The notes under the pieces were generated by a model that saw nothing but the letters and a program-made list of their open reading frames with translations, ran no database searches and was not told the DNA's origin. Shown here in pieces: positions 47,583-57,571 of a stretch of DNA of 64,000 bases. Position 1 is the first letter of the stretch. Every line of letters begins with the position of its first letter. Origin of the DNA: Candidatus Caldilinea saccharophila. Its GTDB lineage: Bacteria; Chloroflexota; Anaerolineae; Caldilineales; Caldilineaceae. A program made the position numbers and the translations under genes. The DNA lies in NCBI GenBank assembly GCA_016710365.1, contig JADJVW010000003.1, positions 270,501 to 334,500 on the forward strand. The letters run 5' to 3'.

Positions 47583-49889
47583 GTGAAGCTGGTTCGCTGC
47601 TTTCTCTCCATCACTGTCGCGCTTGTTGCGCTGCTTGCCCTGACCGCCTGTTCGCCCATTGTAGCGCCCGGTGAAGCACCGGCGCCTGCACCGATGCAGA
47701 ATGGTGCGCCGTCCGATCTGCCGGCCGCCGTCGAATATGACCTGGGCGAGGCCACGGTCATCCAGGAGCGCTTCCCCGCCGACAGCCGCTTCCGCACCAT
47801 GCCGGTGCGGCTGAACGGCGTGATCGCCGCGCCGGCCGAGGGCGGGCCGTATCCGGTCGTGCTGATCCTGCACGGCACGCATCCCGGCTGCCCTGTCAAC
47901 GATCAGAGCGTCGATGTCTGGCCGTGCGCTCCAGAACTTGAGCAGCCCAATTATCGCGGCTTCGCCTACCTCGTCAGTCAACTGGCGGCGCGCGGCTACG
48001 TGGCACTCTCGATCAACATCAACGCCGAGAACACCTTTGGTTTTGGCGAGCCGACCGCGGGCGAGCGTTTGCGCCAACTGGTCGATCTGCATCTGGGCGC
48101 GCTGGCAGAAGCCTCTGCCGGCGGCGGCAGTGCGTTCGGCATCGATCTGGCGGGGCGCGCCGACCTTCACCGCCTCGTCCTCTTTGGCCACTCGCGTGGC
48201 GGTGAGGCGGCCGTGGCGCTGGCGCGCGATCTGGCAGTTGAAGCCGAACGCGGCGACCTTGCCTACGGCCCAATCGATGGCCTGCTGCTGATTGCCGCCG
48301 GGCTTGTCTTTGTGGATCCGGCCGGCGGCGCACCCGCGCCGATGGCGATCGTGTTGCCGGCCTGTGACGGCGATGTATCGCAGCAGGACGGACAGTTTTT
48401 CTTCGAGACGACGCGGCTGACGCCGGAGCCATCCGCTTGGGTGACATCCGCCTGGCTGGAGCGCGCCAACCACAACGCCTTTAACTCTTTGTTGCCGGCC
48501 GACCCCTTTGGTACGCCAGATCGGGCCGACTGCGAATCGTTGTTGACCGGGGACGAACAGCGCGGCTTCCTGGTCGCCTATGCGGCCGATTTTCTCACGA
48601 CGATCTTCAGCCGCGACCCGGCGCAGGTGCGCGCGGCCATGGTGCGGATGGGCATGGATGTCGCGGCGCCGGCGCCGGTCCAACTCTATGGGCTGGATGC
48701 GCAGGCCGCGGTGTTGCTGGCGTCGCGCCACCGCCTGCCGCTGCTGACACCCGCCAGCGAAGCCGAGCTGACGACCAGTCCCGCTAGTGGCCCGGTGACC
48801 GCGCAGGGGGTGGATCTGCACTTCTGCCCCGCCGGCTTCTACTCGGCGCAGTCGCTGCCGGGCAGTGAACCCTGCCGCCGCAACCTCGTGACCGTGCCCG
48901 GCCAGCCCGCCCATGCCGTGCTCTCCTGGCAGGACGCAGGCGCCGCGCTGCGCTTCCCGCTGCCCGAGGGTCTGAACAACTTGCATCTCTTCGACGCCGT
49001 CAGCGTGCGCGCGGCGGTCGATCCGCTTTCGCCACTCAACCCGGCCGGCGCGGCGCAGTCATTCTCCGTGCAGGTGACCGACCGCGCAGGCAACACAGCC
49101 ACCGTGCCAACGCGCGCCAACGAGCCAGCGCTGCGCTTCCCGCCCGGGCTGGTCCAGGAGGATGTTGCCCTCGGCCAATTCTTCACCGGCCGCGTACCGC
49201 TGCTGCCGGTGCGCGTGCCGCTCAGCGCGTTTGAGGGGGTCAACCTTGCCGACATTGTCGAGGTGGCGCTCCTCTTCAACCAAACAACGAGCGGAACCCT
49301 CTTCCTGGCCGACGTGGAGCTGGTGCGCGCGCCTGTTTCGCCGCAGGAAACGCTGAGCGAACCGCCCAGCGCCGAACTGATCGCCGCCGCCGAGACCGGC
49401 GATGTGGAGGCAATGCGCCAGCTCGCCAACCTCTACCGTCCGACCGAGGCGCTGGGTGTGCAATACGGCAACCTGGCGCAGGTCGTCTACTGGTATCGTC
49501 AGGCGTGCGCGGCCGGCTACGCCAACGCCCAGGTCGACTTCTACGAGTTTGCGCGCACGCACGCCGACATGGGCGACGATGCCTATCTGGACGAAGCGAT
49601 TGCGTGCCTGGAAGATGCCATCCGCCAGGGCCACCGCAGCGCCATCATCAACGGCGCGTTCCGGGCTACGTTCATCGAGCAGGATTACCAGCGCGGCTTC
49701 TTTCTCTACGCACTCTTCGAGGAGACGGAACCGGATTTTGCCGAGCAGCGTTGGTCTTTTGCCGACCAGTTGACGCAAGCCGAAATCGAAGAGGCGGAGC
49801 AGGCCGCGGCCGCGTGGCGTGCGGCCAATCCGATCAAGGATTACGAAGATTTTTTCGCTCAGGTCGATTCGCCGTTTCGCCAGCCGTGA
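47583..49889 (+). CDS. Large lipoprotein: alpha/beta-hydrolase domain plus beta-sandwich and Sel1-like repeats
   Basis: 768 residues from GTG 47583 (GGAG 8 nt upstream). Signal peptide with lipobox (VALLALTAC). The hydrolase domain (about 50-340) has PYPVVLILHGTHPGC (oxyanion region), nucleophile elbow LFGHSRGGEAAVALA and probable Asp/His further on (ADPFGTPDRADCE; LERANHNAFN). A middle region (about 400-590) is beta-rich (FSVQVTDRAGNTATV; VRVPLSAFEGVNLADI). The C terminus (about 595-700) carries Sel1/TPR-like pairs (AAAETGDVEAMRQLANLY; WYRQACAAGYANAQVDFYEF). Possibly an extracellular esterase. Confidence 0.75.
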   Translation: MKLVRCFLSITVALVALLALTACSPIVAPGEAPAPAPMQNGAPSDLPAAVEYDLGEATVIQERFPADSRFRTMPVRLNGVIAAPAEGGPYPVVLILHGTHPGCPVNDQSVDVWPCAPELEQPNYRGFAYLVSQLAARGYVALSININAENTFGFGEPTAGERLRQLVDLHLGALAEASAGGGSAFGIDLAGRADLHRLVLFGHSRGGEAAVALARDLAVEAERGDLAYGPIDGLLLIAAGLVFVDPAGGAPAPMAIVLPACDGDVSQQDGQFFFETTRLTPEPSAWVTSAWLERANHNAFNSLLPADPFGTPDRADCESLLTGDEQRGFLVAYAADFLTTIFSRDPAQVRAAMVRMGMDVAAPAPVQLYGLDAQAAVLLASRHRLPLLTPASEAELTTSPASGPVTAQGVDLHFCPAGFYSAQSLPGSEPCRRNLVTVPGQPAHAVLSWQDAGAALRFPLPEGLNNLHLFDAVSVRAAVDPLSPLNPAGAAQSFSVQVTDRAGNTATVPTRANEPALRFPPGLVQEDVALGQFFTGRVPLLPVRVPLSAFEGVNLADIVEVALLFNQTTSGTLFLADVELVRAPVSPQETLSEPPSAELIAAAETGDVEAMRQLANLYRPTEALGVQYGNLAQVVYWYRQACAAGYANAQVDFYEFARTHADMGDDAYLDEAIACLEDAIRQGHRSAIINGAFRATFIEQDYQRGFFLYALFEETEPDFAEQRWSFADQLTQAEIEEAEQAAAAWRAANPIKDYEDFFAQVDSPFRQP

Positions 49890-49940
49890 TCGCGCATACT
49901 CCTTGTGAGAGGATGGCGCATCCATCGCCGTAACCATAGG

Positions 49941-50026
49941 CCACGGATTTGACGGATTTGACGGAAAAAACCGGATAATTTTCGGAGTGCATCCGTGAAA
50001 ATCCGTCTCATCCGTTTAATCCGTGG
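49941..50026. repeat. Palindromic intergenic repeat, ccacggatt family, copy 2
   Basis: Starts CCACGGATTTGACGGATTTG and ends TTAATCCGTGG, with arms able to pair imperfectly. It shares its termini and the internal CCGTCTCATCCG motif with the element at 25167-25245. The rest of the 300-bp gap (49890-50189) shows no gene. Confidence 0.8.
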
Positions 50027-50189
50027 TCGATTTTTGTCAAGGCTGTATGGAAGATCCAGGCTGAACATTTACCAATCGCCAAAGAATCAAGATGTCAAAA
50101 GGTGAACGGCGTCAAGATAATTGTTTGTAGTACACTGCTCATTTAGCAGTTGAATCAGTACAGATAATGTACGAATAGGAGAATGACTC

Positions 50190-50736
50190 ATGCTTGGAAG
50201 AAATCGTCCCCAACAACGACGCGAGGAACGCGAGGTCTTTGGCCGCGGTGGATCCGCCACCCGCTACAAGATGCGCGAAAAGCTGGTTTCCTTTGGCAAC
50301 GACTTCTGGATCGAGGACGAGAATGGCCGGCGCGTTCAAGGTTGACGGCAAGATGCTGCGCGTGCGCGATACTCTCTTCTTCGAGGATGTGAACGGCAAT
50401 GAGCTGTGCAAGCTCCAACAGCGCCTGTTAACCATCCGCGACACGATGACCATTGAAGGGACCAACGGCGAAACCCTGGCCACAGTCAAAAAGGCGCTGA
50501 TTACCCCGCTGCGCGACCGCTGGACGGTCAAGATCGGGGATGGCCCGGATTTGCAGGTGCAGGGCAATATTGTCAACCATCAGTACACGATCGGCGACGG
50601 CAACAGCAAGGTTGCCGAGGTGTCCAAGCGTTGGTTCCGGCTGGCCGACACCTATGGCGTGCTGATCGAGCCGAGCCAGAACGACATCGTCATCCTGGCA
50701 GTCACCGTGGCCATCGACATGATGGCGCATCCGTAG
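50190..50736 (+). CDS. LURP-one-related (LOR/DUF567) protein, frame broken near 50334
   Basis: About 182 residues: ATRYKMREKLVSFGNDFWIEDENGRR, then in another frame AFKVDGKMLRVRDTLFFEDVNGNEL, CKLQQRLLTIRDTMTIEG and VQGNIVNHQYTIGDGNSKVAEVSKRWF. This is the tubby-like 12-strand barrel of LURP-one-related proteins (bacterial family), thought to bind lipids or nucleotides at the membrane; the role is unknown. AGGAG (50177-50181) precedes ATG 50190. The break at 50327-50337 is repaired by adding one CG. Confidence 0.85.
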
Positions 50737-50757
50737 GCTGCCGGGGTGTTTAGCGTA

Positions 50758-52455
50758 ATGCAATCATTGCGACCTACACGATCGAATCTGCAATCCGATG
50801 CCATCGCCGGGTTGACGTTTGCCGTGGTCAACGTGCCCCAGGCGATGGCGCACGCGCTGCTGGCAACCGTCAATCCGGTGCTGGGCATCTACACGCTGAT
50901 GGTGGCCGTGCCAACCGGTGCGATCTTCACCAGCTCGGTCTTCATGAATGTATCCACCACGGGCGCGCTCTCGCTGGCTGCCGGCGCGGGATTGGCCGGC
51001 ATTCCCGATGCGCAGCGGGCGTCGGCGCTGGTGACGCTGGTGCTGCTCGTCGGGCTGATCCAGGCCCTGTCGGGGCTGTTCCGGCTCGGCTTCATCGTGC
51101 GCTTCGTCTCCAACTCGGTGATGACCGGTTTTCTCAATGGCCTGGCCGTGCTGATCATCCTCGGCCAGCTTGGCGAACTGACCGGCTTCGAGAGCCGTTT
51201 CGCCAATAACGTGGTTCGCTCTCTGAACCTGCTGCTGCGCCCCAGCCAGGTCGACCTGCCGAGCACGATCATCGGCGGGCTGACGTTGGCGCTGATCGTG
51301 CTGCTGCTGTTCACGCGCCTGCGCCGGTTTGCCTTCATCATTGCCATCAGCATTGCCACGGTTCTGCTGACGCTGCTCGCCATGATTGGCGCCGGTCTGG
51401 ACTGGCAGTCAGTCAGGACAGTGGGAGACATCGCCACCATTCCACGCTCGCTGCCGTCGTTGGCGCTGCCGTCGCCGGCGCTGCTGCCGTCTCTGTTCCT
51501 GCCTGCACTCTCGGTTGCCATCATCGGGCTGATTCAGGGCGCCGGCGTCAGCCAGGGCTATCCCAACCCAGACGGCAAATATCCCGACGTCTCGCGTGAT
51601 TTTCTCGGGCAAGGCGTCGCCAATCTTGCAACCAGCTTTGTCTCTGGCCTCCCGGCCGGCGGGTCGATCTCCGGCACGGCGCTCATGCTCAGCGCCGGCG
51701 CTCGTTCGCGCTGGGCCAATATCCTGGCCGGTCTCTGCGTAGCTGCGGTCGTCTTTCTTGCGGCGCCTCTTGCCGAGCTGGCGCCGATGCCGGCGCTGGC
51801 CGCCCTGCTGATCGTGGCCGGCTATCAGGGACTGCGCATCGAGGCCGCTGTGACAATCTGGAACACAAGCAAGACTTCGGCCACCGTGATGGGGCTGACC
51901 TTTCTTGCCACGCTGTTCCTTCCGCTCCAATACGCTGTGCTGCTGGGCGTGGCCTTCAGCATTGTGATGCACGTGGCGCACCAGTCGAACAAAGTGATCA
52001 TTACACAGTGGACGCCCATAGCAGGTGGTTTTCCACTGGAGTCGCCCGCACCGCGCGCATTGCCCAGCCACCGTCTGACGCTGTTGCAGATTTACGGTAG
52101 TGTCTTCTTCGCTGCCGCCAAAAACCTTGAGCAGATGCTCCCCACCGTGGACAACACCGATCGGGCAGTGGTGGCGCTGACGCTGCGCGGCAGGACGGAG
52201 ATCGGCAGCACCTTCATCACGGTGCTGCGCCGCTACGCCCAGGCGCTGCATGCACGCAACAGCAGGTTGATGCTAGTAGGCGTCGATACAGTGATGCTTG
52301 ATCTGCTGACGAAAACAGGCCTGCTCCAGCTCATCGGCGCCGAAAATGTCTTTCTCGCTACACCGCAATTGGGCGAAGCAATGAATCAGGCGATTGCCGC
52401 GGCCAATTCGTGGCTCGACCAGGCGCCGGACAATAAGGCGCCGCAGAAGATTTAG
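50758..52455 (+). CDS. SulP-family anion (sulfate) permease with STAS domain
   Basis: 565 residues. About ten to twelve membrane helices: IAGLTFAVVNVPQAMAHALLA, PVLGIYTLMVAVPTGAIFTSS, RLGFIVRFVSNSVMTGFLNGLA (SulP signature), DFLGQGVANLATSFVSGLPAGGSISGTAL. The cytoplasmic C terminus (about 440-540) is a STAS-like domain (LPSHRLTLLQIYGSVFFAAA, VVALTLRGRTEIGSTFI). Substrates of the family include sulfate, bicarbonate and other anions. A GTG at 50746 is the in-frame alternative start. It stands directly before a sulfatase gene. Confidence 0.9.
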   Translation: MQSLRPTRSNLQSDAIAGLTFAVVNVPQAMAHALLATVNPVLGIYTLMVAVPTGAIFTSSVFMNVSTTGALSLAAGAGLAGIPDAQRASALVTLVLLVGLIQALSGLFRLGFIVRFVSNSVMTGFLNGLAVLIILGQLGELTGFESRFANNVVRSLNLLLRPSQVDLPSTIIGGLTLALIVLLLFTRLRRFAFIIAISIATVLLTLLAMIGAGLDWQSVRTVGDIATIPRSLPSLALPSPALLPSLFLPALSVAIIGLIQGAGVSQGYPNPDGKYPDVSRDFLGQGVANLATSFVSGLPAGGSISGTALMLSAGARSRWANILAGLCVAAVVFLAAPLAELAPMPALAALLIVAGYQGLRIEAAVTIWNTSKTSATVMGLTFLATLFLPLQYAVLLGVAFSIVMHVAHQSNKVIITQWTPIAGGFPLESPAPRALPSHRLTLLQIYGSVFFAAAKNLEQMLPTVDNTDRAVVALTLRGRTEIGSTFITVLRRYAQALHARNSRLMLVGVDTVMLDLLTKTGLLQLIGAENVFLATPQLGEAMNQAIAAANSWLDQAPDNKAPQKI

Positions 52456-52485
52456 ACAAGATTGTCTTCATCTACAGGAGGTGAT

Positions 52486-54385
52486 ATGTCAACACGCAAC
52501 CATGCTACAAGCTTCACCGAAAACGCCAACCGAGCGCTGCTGGACGAATTGAATTGGGATGACGTACAGGCATTTCAGGACGCCGCCCGCGGCTTCATCG
52601 CCAGTCTCGACGCCCCGGTCATCACTGACTCAAATGGTCGCGCCGTCTGGGACTTGGACGCGTATCCGTTTCTGGCCGAAGAGACCGCCCCGCCGAGCGT
52701 CAATCCCAGCCTGTGGCGCCAGTCGCGCCTGAATGCCTTGTATCACGGTCTTTTCAAAGTCACGGATGGCATCTATCAAATCCGCGGCTTCGACCTGTCG
52801 GTGATGAGCATCATTGAGAGCGACAACGGCTATGTGGTCGTAGACCCGCTGATTTCCGCGCCGACGGCACGCGCCGGCATGGAGCTGGCTTACAAGTATC
52901 TGGGGCGCAAACCGATCGTGGCGGTCATTTACACGCATAGCCACATCGACCATTGGGGCGGCGTCAAGGGCGTGATCGACGAGGCGGACGTCAATGCGGG
53001 TAAGGTCAAGGTGATCGCGCCGGAACATTTCCTGGAGCACGCCATCAGCGAAAACGTCATCGCTGGCAATGTCATGACCCGCCGCGCCAGCTACATGTAC
53101 GGCAACCTGCTGCCCAAAGATCCGCAAGGGCAGGTCGGCGCTGGGCTGGGACAGACGACGTCGACCGGGCAGGTTACGCTGATCGACCCGACCGACGACA
53201 TCACGACCACAGGCCAGACGCTGGTCGTGGACGGGCTGGAGATCGTCTTCCAATTGACGCCGGGCACCGAAGCGCCCGCCGAAATGAACTTTCTCTTCCC
53301 CAGATATCGCGCATTGTGCATGGCAGAAAACTGCACACACAACATGCACAACCTCTACACGCTGCGGCGCGCAGGTGCGCGATGCCAAGGCCTGGGCGCA
53401 CTACGTCAACGAGGCCATCGAGATGTTTGCGGGCCGCTACGACGTGATCTTCGCCTCGCATCACTGGCCGACCTGGGGCGTCGAAGCCGGTCGCGACTTT
53501 CTCAAGAAGCAGCGTGACATGTACAAGTATCTCCACGACGAGACGCTGCGCCTGGCCAACCAGGGCTTCACGCTGCTGGAAATTCCCGAGATCATCGAAC
53601 TGCCGCCAGAGCTATTCCGCGCCTGGTACAACCGCGGCTATTACGGCACCATCAACCACAATGTCAAGGCCATCTACCAGCGCTATCTCGGCTTCTTCGA
53701 CGGTAACCCGGCCAACCTGCACCCGCTGCCGCCTGAGCCGGCCGGCAAGAAATACGTGGAGTTCATGGGCGGCGCCGACAATCTCCTGGCGCAGGCGCAC
53801 AAATCCTACGAACAGGGCGAATATCGCTGGGTGGCGCAGGTGGTCAACCATCTCGTCTTCGCCGAGCCGGAAAATGAAGCGGCCCGCGCGTTGCAGGCCG
53901 ACGCCCTGGAACAGCTTGGCTATCAGGCCGAGTCAGGCCCGTGGCGCAACTTCTACTTGAGTGCAGCCCAGGAACTGCGCCTAGGTGTCGTCGACCATGG
54001 CGCGCCCAGCGCCAACAACCCCGATGTCATCCACGCCACCCCGCTGGAGATGTTCTTCGATCTGCTGGCTGTGCGCTTGAATGGCCCGCGCGCGGCGGGC
54101 AAGGTCATCACACTCAATGGCCGGTTCACCGATATCAGCGAAGAGTATGTGTTGACCGTTGAGAACGGGGTGCTGCACTACGCCAAGGGCAAGCAGGCCG
54201 AGCAAGCCGACGCCACCCTCACCATGACCCGCGCTGCGCTCGATGCGGTCGTGCTCGGCGAGGCCACGCTGCAGGAGACGATGGCGGCCGGCAAGGCGCA
54301 GATCGACGGCAATCCGCAGAAACTGGTCGAGTTCCTGTCGCTGATGGACAACTTTGAATTCTGGTTCAACATCGTCACGCCGTAA
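52486..54385 (+). CDS. SdsA1/BDS1-like metallo-beta-lactamase-fold alkyl sulfatase, frame broken near 53370
   Basis: About 633 residues. Zn hydrolase of alkyl sulfates: HxHxDH metal motif in YTHSHIDHWGGVKGV, further ligands in the FPRYRALCMAENCTHNMHNLYTLRG region (Glu and His) and FASHHWPTWG. A dimerisation domain follows (about 370-510; WYNRGYYGTINHNVKAIYQRYLGFFDGNP) and a C-terminal SCP2-like domain (about 520-630; MFFDLLAVRLNGPRAAGK). It would release sulfate and an alcohol. AGGAGGTGAT directly precedes ATG 52486. The frames of YTLRR and AQVRDAKAW differ; one CG loss at 53361-53375 explains it. No signal peptide. Confidence 0.92.
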
Positions 54386-54447
54386 CAGTTTTTAATCTCC
54401 AGTCTCTGATCTCCAAGCAGAGATTAGAGATACGTGAAAGGCGCCTT

Positions 54448-55140
54448 ATGTCTGACGTATTCATCGATCTGCTGCCTGTAATCCTGGCTGCCACCTTAGC
54501 GCCAATCTATCCGATCATCGTGCTCCTGCTGCTGCAAAGCGAGCGCGGCCTCGGCAAGGCCATTGCCTTTGTGACCGGCGCGGTGGCAGTGCGCCTGGTG
54601 CAGGGGGTGATCTTTGGCCTGGTCTTTGCTCCGGCTGTCGATGCGGAAACCGCCGCCGGCCTCGAACTCATTGGCCCGACGCTGCTGACGTTGTTGGGCG
54701 TCCTGCTGCTGGTGATGGGCGTCAAGAAGTGGCGCAAGGGCGGCGATGACGAGGATGGCAGTACGCCCCCCGCATGGATGAGCGCGCTCAGTGACATGAC
54801 AGTGCTCAAGGCTGCCGGCAGCGGTGTGCTGGTGATCCTGCTCGCCGTCAAGCAGTGGGTCTTTACGTTGTCGGCCATCGGCGTGATCGAGGAAGCGCGC
54901 CCTGGCATGGCAGCGGGCGTTGGGCTGTACCTGCTCTTCACGTTAGGGACGCAGATACTCGTTGTGCCGCCCATTCTTGCCTTCGCCATCGCGCCGCAAC
55001 GATCGGCCGCGCCGCTGCGCAGGGCGCAAGGCTGGCTGCAGCGCCACAACCGCGTCATCGTCGCGACAGTATCGCTGGTCTTTGGCCTCTTCTTCTTATA
55101 TCGTGGTATCACCGGCTTGCTCGCTTTTCGTGTGATGTGA
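54448..55140 (+). CDS. GAP-family membrane protein (Sap/sulfolipid-addressing protein-like, LysE-type fold)
   Basis: 230 residues with six hydrophobic helices: LPVILAATLAPIYPIIVLLLL, GKAIAFVTGAVAVRLVQGVIF, ELIGPTLLTLLGVLLLVMG, VLVILLAVKQWVFTLSAIGV, and two more. The charged loop KKWRKGGDDEDGSTPP followed by PAWMSALSDMTVLKAAGSG is typical of PF11139 (GAP). Mycobacterial Sap is linked to sulfolipid placement, so its position beside sulfatase and SulP genes is suggestive, but a direct link is only inferred. Confidence 0.75.
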   Translation: MSDVFIDLLPVILAATLAPIYPIIVLLLLQSERGLGKAIAFVTGAVAVRLVQGVIFGLVFAPAVDAETAAGLELIGPTLLTLLGVLLLVMGVKKWRKGGDDEDGSTPPAWMSALSDMTVLKAAGSGVLVILLAVKQWVFTLSAIGVIEEARPGMAAGVGLYLLFTLGTQILVVPPILAFAIAPQRSAAPLRRAQGWLQRHNRVIVATVSLVFGLFFLYRGITGLLAFRVM

Positions 55141-55184
55141 GCCGGCTGGGAACAATCTTAGTTTGTACAGAATGGAGATAACAG

Positions 55185-57399
55185 ATGCATCACCGAATCC
55201 ACTACAAACCGTTCTTACTGATCGCGGTGCTGGCCATCAGCCTGCTGGTGGCAGCCTGTGGCGGCGCCGCGGCGCCGCCGACGCCGACGGTAGCGTCGGC
55301 GCCAACGGAAGTCCCCACGGAAGTCCCCACGGCAGCGCCGACCGAGGCGCCGACCGAGGCGGTCGCCACGGAAGTCCCCACCGAGGCGCCGACCGTCGAG
55401 GCCACCGAGCCACCGGCGGAGGAGCCCACCCCTGAAGAAGCTGCGCCGGGCGATGCGATCACCGCCACCACCGGCATCGAAGGCGTGACCTGGCAGGTGA
55501 CGGAGTTCACCGGCGCCGACGGCGTTGCCGCCGCACCGGTGGCCGACGCCACGATTGCCTTCCGCAATGGGCAGGTCAGCGGCAACGCCGGTTGCAACGG
55601 TTTCTTCGCCGGCTACACCGTCGACGGCACCCAGCTCACCGTCTCGCAGGGCGGCAGCACGCTGATGGCCTGTGAAGAAGCGACCATGGCGCAAGAGCAG
55701 GCGATCCTGGCCAGCTTGGAGCATATCGCCACCTATGCATTGAGCGACGGCCAGCTTACCCTGCTTGACGTCGACGGCGCGGTGCTGCTCACGCTGTCGG
55801 CGCAGGCATCACCGGGGCTGACCGGCGTGGTCTGGCGCGCAACGAACTATAACAACGGTCAGGAAGCAGTTGTCGGCATGTTGGAAGATAGCGAGATCAC
55901 CGTCATCTTTGGCGAGGACGGCAGTCTTTCCGGGGCAGCCGGCTGCAACAACTTCATCACCGGCTATACCGTCAGCGACAACCAGATCACCATTGAGCCG
56001 GCCGCCACCACGATGATGATGTGCGACGCGCCGGCAGGCGTCATGGAGCAGGAAGCCGCGTTCCTGGCCGCGCTGAGCACGGCCGCCACCTTCACCGTCA
56101 ACGGCCAGGTGCTGGAAATGCGCACCGCCGACGACGCGATGGCGCTCCGCTTTGAAGTTGCCATCGATTCCGTTGTGGCGACGGCCGCAGCCAGCAGCGA
56201 CGATCCCGATCCGGTCGCGCCGGATGCGGAGGCGGAGCCAGTCGCATTTGCCGTGGCCGCCGATCAAACCCCCAGCGGCCGCGTCACTGCCGCGTTGGGC
56301 GTCAACATCCGCACCGGCCCGAGCACGCAGTATCCAGTGGTCGGCATTGCCCCGCTTGACGCCACCGGCGAGATCGTCGGCCGCAGCGCGGACGGCCAAT
56401 GGTGGGTGGCCAGCGTCCCGTCAGCCCCGAATGGACAGGGCTGGGTAGCCGCGGCCCTACGTCGAAGCCAGCAACGCCGAGAATGCGCCGATGCTGCCAG
56501 CGCCGCCGCTGCCCCAGCCGGCGCCAGCCATTCAGGCAGATAAGCCGTATGTGGCGGCGCAGAATGTGATTCTCTTCTCGGCCTCGCGCGTGGTGCAGGA
56601 TGGCAACCGCGTCTACGAATTGGAAGATGTCTACGCCGTGTCCGCAACGGCCGGCGCAGAGCCGGAACTGGTCGCCAACAATGCCATGCAGCCGGCGCTC
56701 AGCCCGGACCGCAGCACGCTGGCCTTCTACAGCAAACAGAGCGACAAGCTCGGCGTCGGCGGCTACGACCTGGCGACCGGACGGCGGCTGCGCTTCTCAC
56801 GTTTTATCGAGGACAGCAGCCCGCGCTGGAGCCCTGCCGGCGACCGCATCGTCTTTGCCAGCAACCGCCAGGGCGACCGCCGTTGGCGCATCTACCTTAC
56901 GCCGGCTGTTGATAAAGAGAACCCGGCCAACATGGAGTATACGGAACTCGACTTCGGCAAGGACCCGGACTGGCATCCAAGCCAGGATCTGCTGATCCTC
57001 AAGGGCTGTGACGACAACGGGCAGAATTGCGGCACCTACACCATGACGACTGAGGGCGCCGGGCGCACGCAATTCACCAACGACGCCTCCGACTCGATGC
57101 CGCGCTGGCTCCCCGATGGCAGCGGCGTCGTCTTCATGAGCGAAGGCCGCGATGGCAACTGGGAGATCTACCGCGCCAGCGTCGCGGATGGTGCGGTGAC
57201 GCGGCTGACCAATGAGCCCGCGCCGGATGGCCTGCCTGCAATCAGTCCCGATGGCAGCCAGATCGCCTTCATCAGCAAGCGCAGCGGCGCCTGGGGCGTG
57301 TGGGTGATGCCGGTGAGTGGCGGCAACGCGACCCAGGTTGCGGCCATCCCCGGCGAGTTGCCGGATTGGTTGCTGCAGGCTGTCGACTGGCCCCGTTAG
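55185..57399 (+). CDS. Lipoprotein with two META domains, SH3 domain and PD40 beta-propeller, frame broken near 56456
   Basis: About 738 residues. Lipoprotein signal peptide LLIAVLAISLLVAACGG (lipobox LVAAC), a Thr/Glu/Pro linker of APTEVPTE-type repeats, META 1 (TWQVTEFTGADGVAAA), META 2 (VVWRATNYNNGQEAVVG), a bacterial SH3 domain (VTAALGVNIRTGPSTQYPVVGI to GWVAAAYVEASNAENAP), then a six-bladed TolB-like propeller: QPALSPDRSTLAFYS, DSSPRWSPAGDRIVFASNRQGD, DSMPRWLPDGSGVVFMSEGRD and LPAISPDGSQIAFISKRSG. The break at 56451-56462 is one extra C. A paralogue without the propeller is at 33304. Confidence 0.9.
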
Positions 57400-57428
57400 A
57401 ATTCTATTGAATCCACGTAGGTAAGCAG

Positions 57429-57470
57429 GCGCGCCTACCTGTAAAGCTTTATAGGTAGGCGCGCTCTTGT
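57429..57470 (+). terminator. Hairpin after the META-propeller gene
   Basis: GCGCGCCTACCT (57429-57440), 12-nt loop, AGGTAGGCGCGC (57453-57464), then TCTTGTT. Terminator-like; the rest of the 170-bp gap to 57571 holds no gene. Confidence 0.65.
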
Positions 57471-57571
57471 TACAATGGTGTAAAAACTTTCCTCATTGTC
57501 TCCAGACAAGTACAATTTCGCCGTCACATTGCTCTATTGTTCTCACCGTTATCCGAAAGGAAAGAAACACT

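Noticed and set aside
47520..48986. 488-codon minus-strand frame opposite the lipoprotein hydrolase
   Set aside because: Arg/Gly/Gln-rich, no motif, and the sense gene has a signal peptide and nucleophile elbow.
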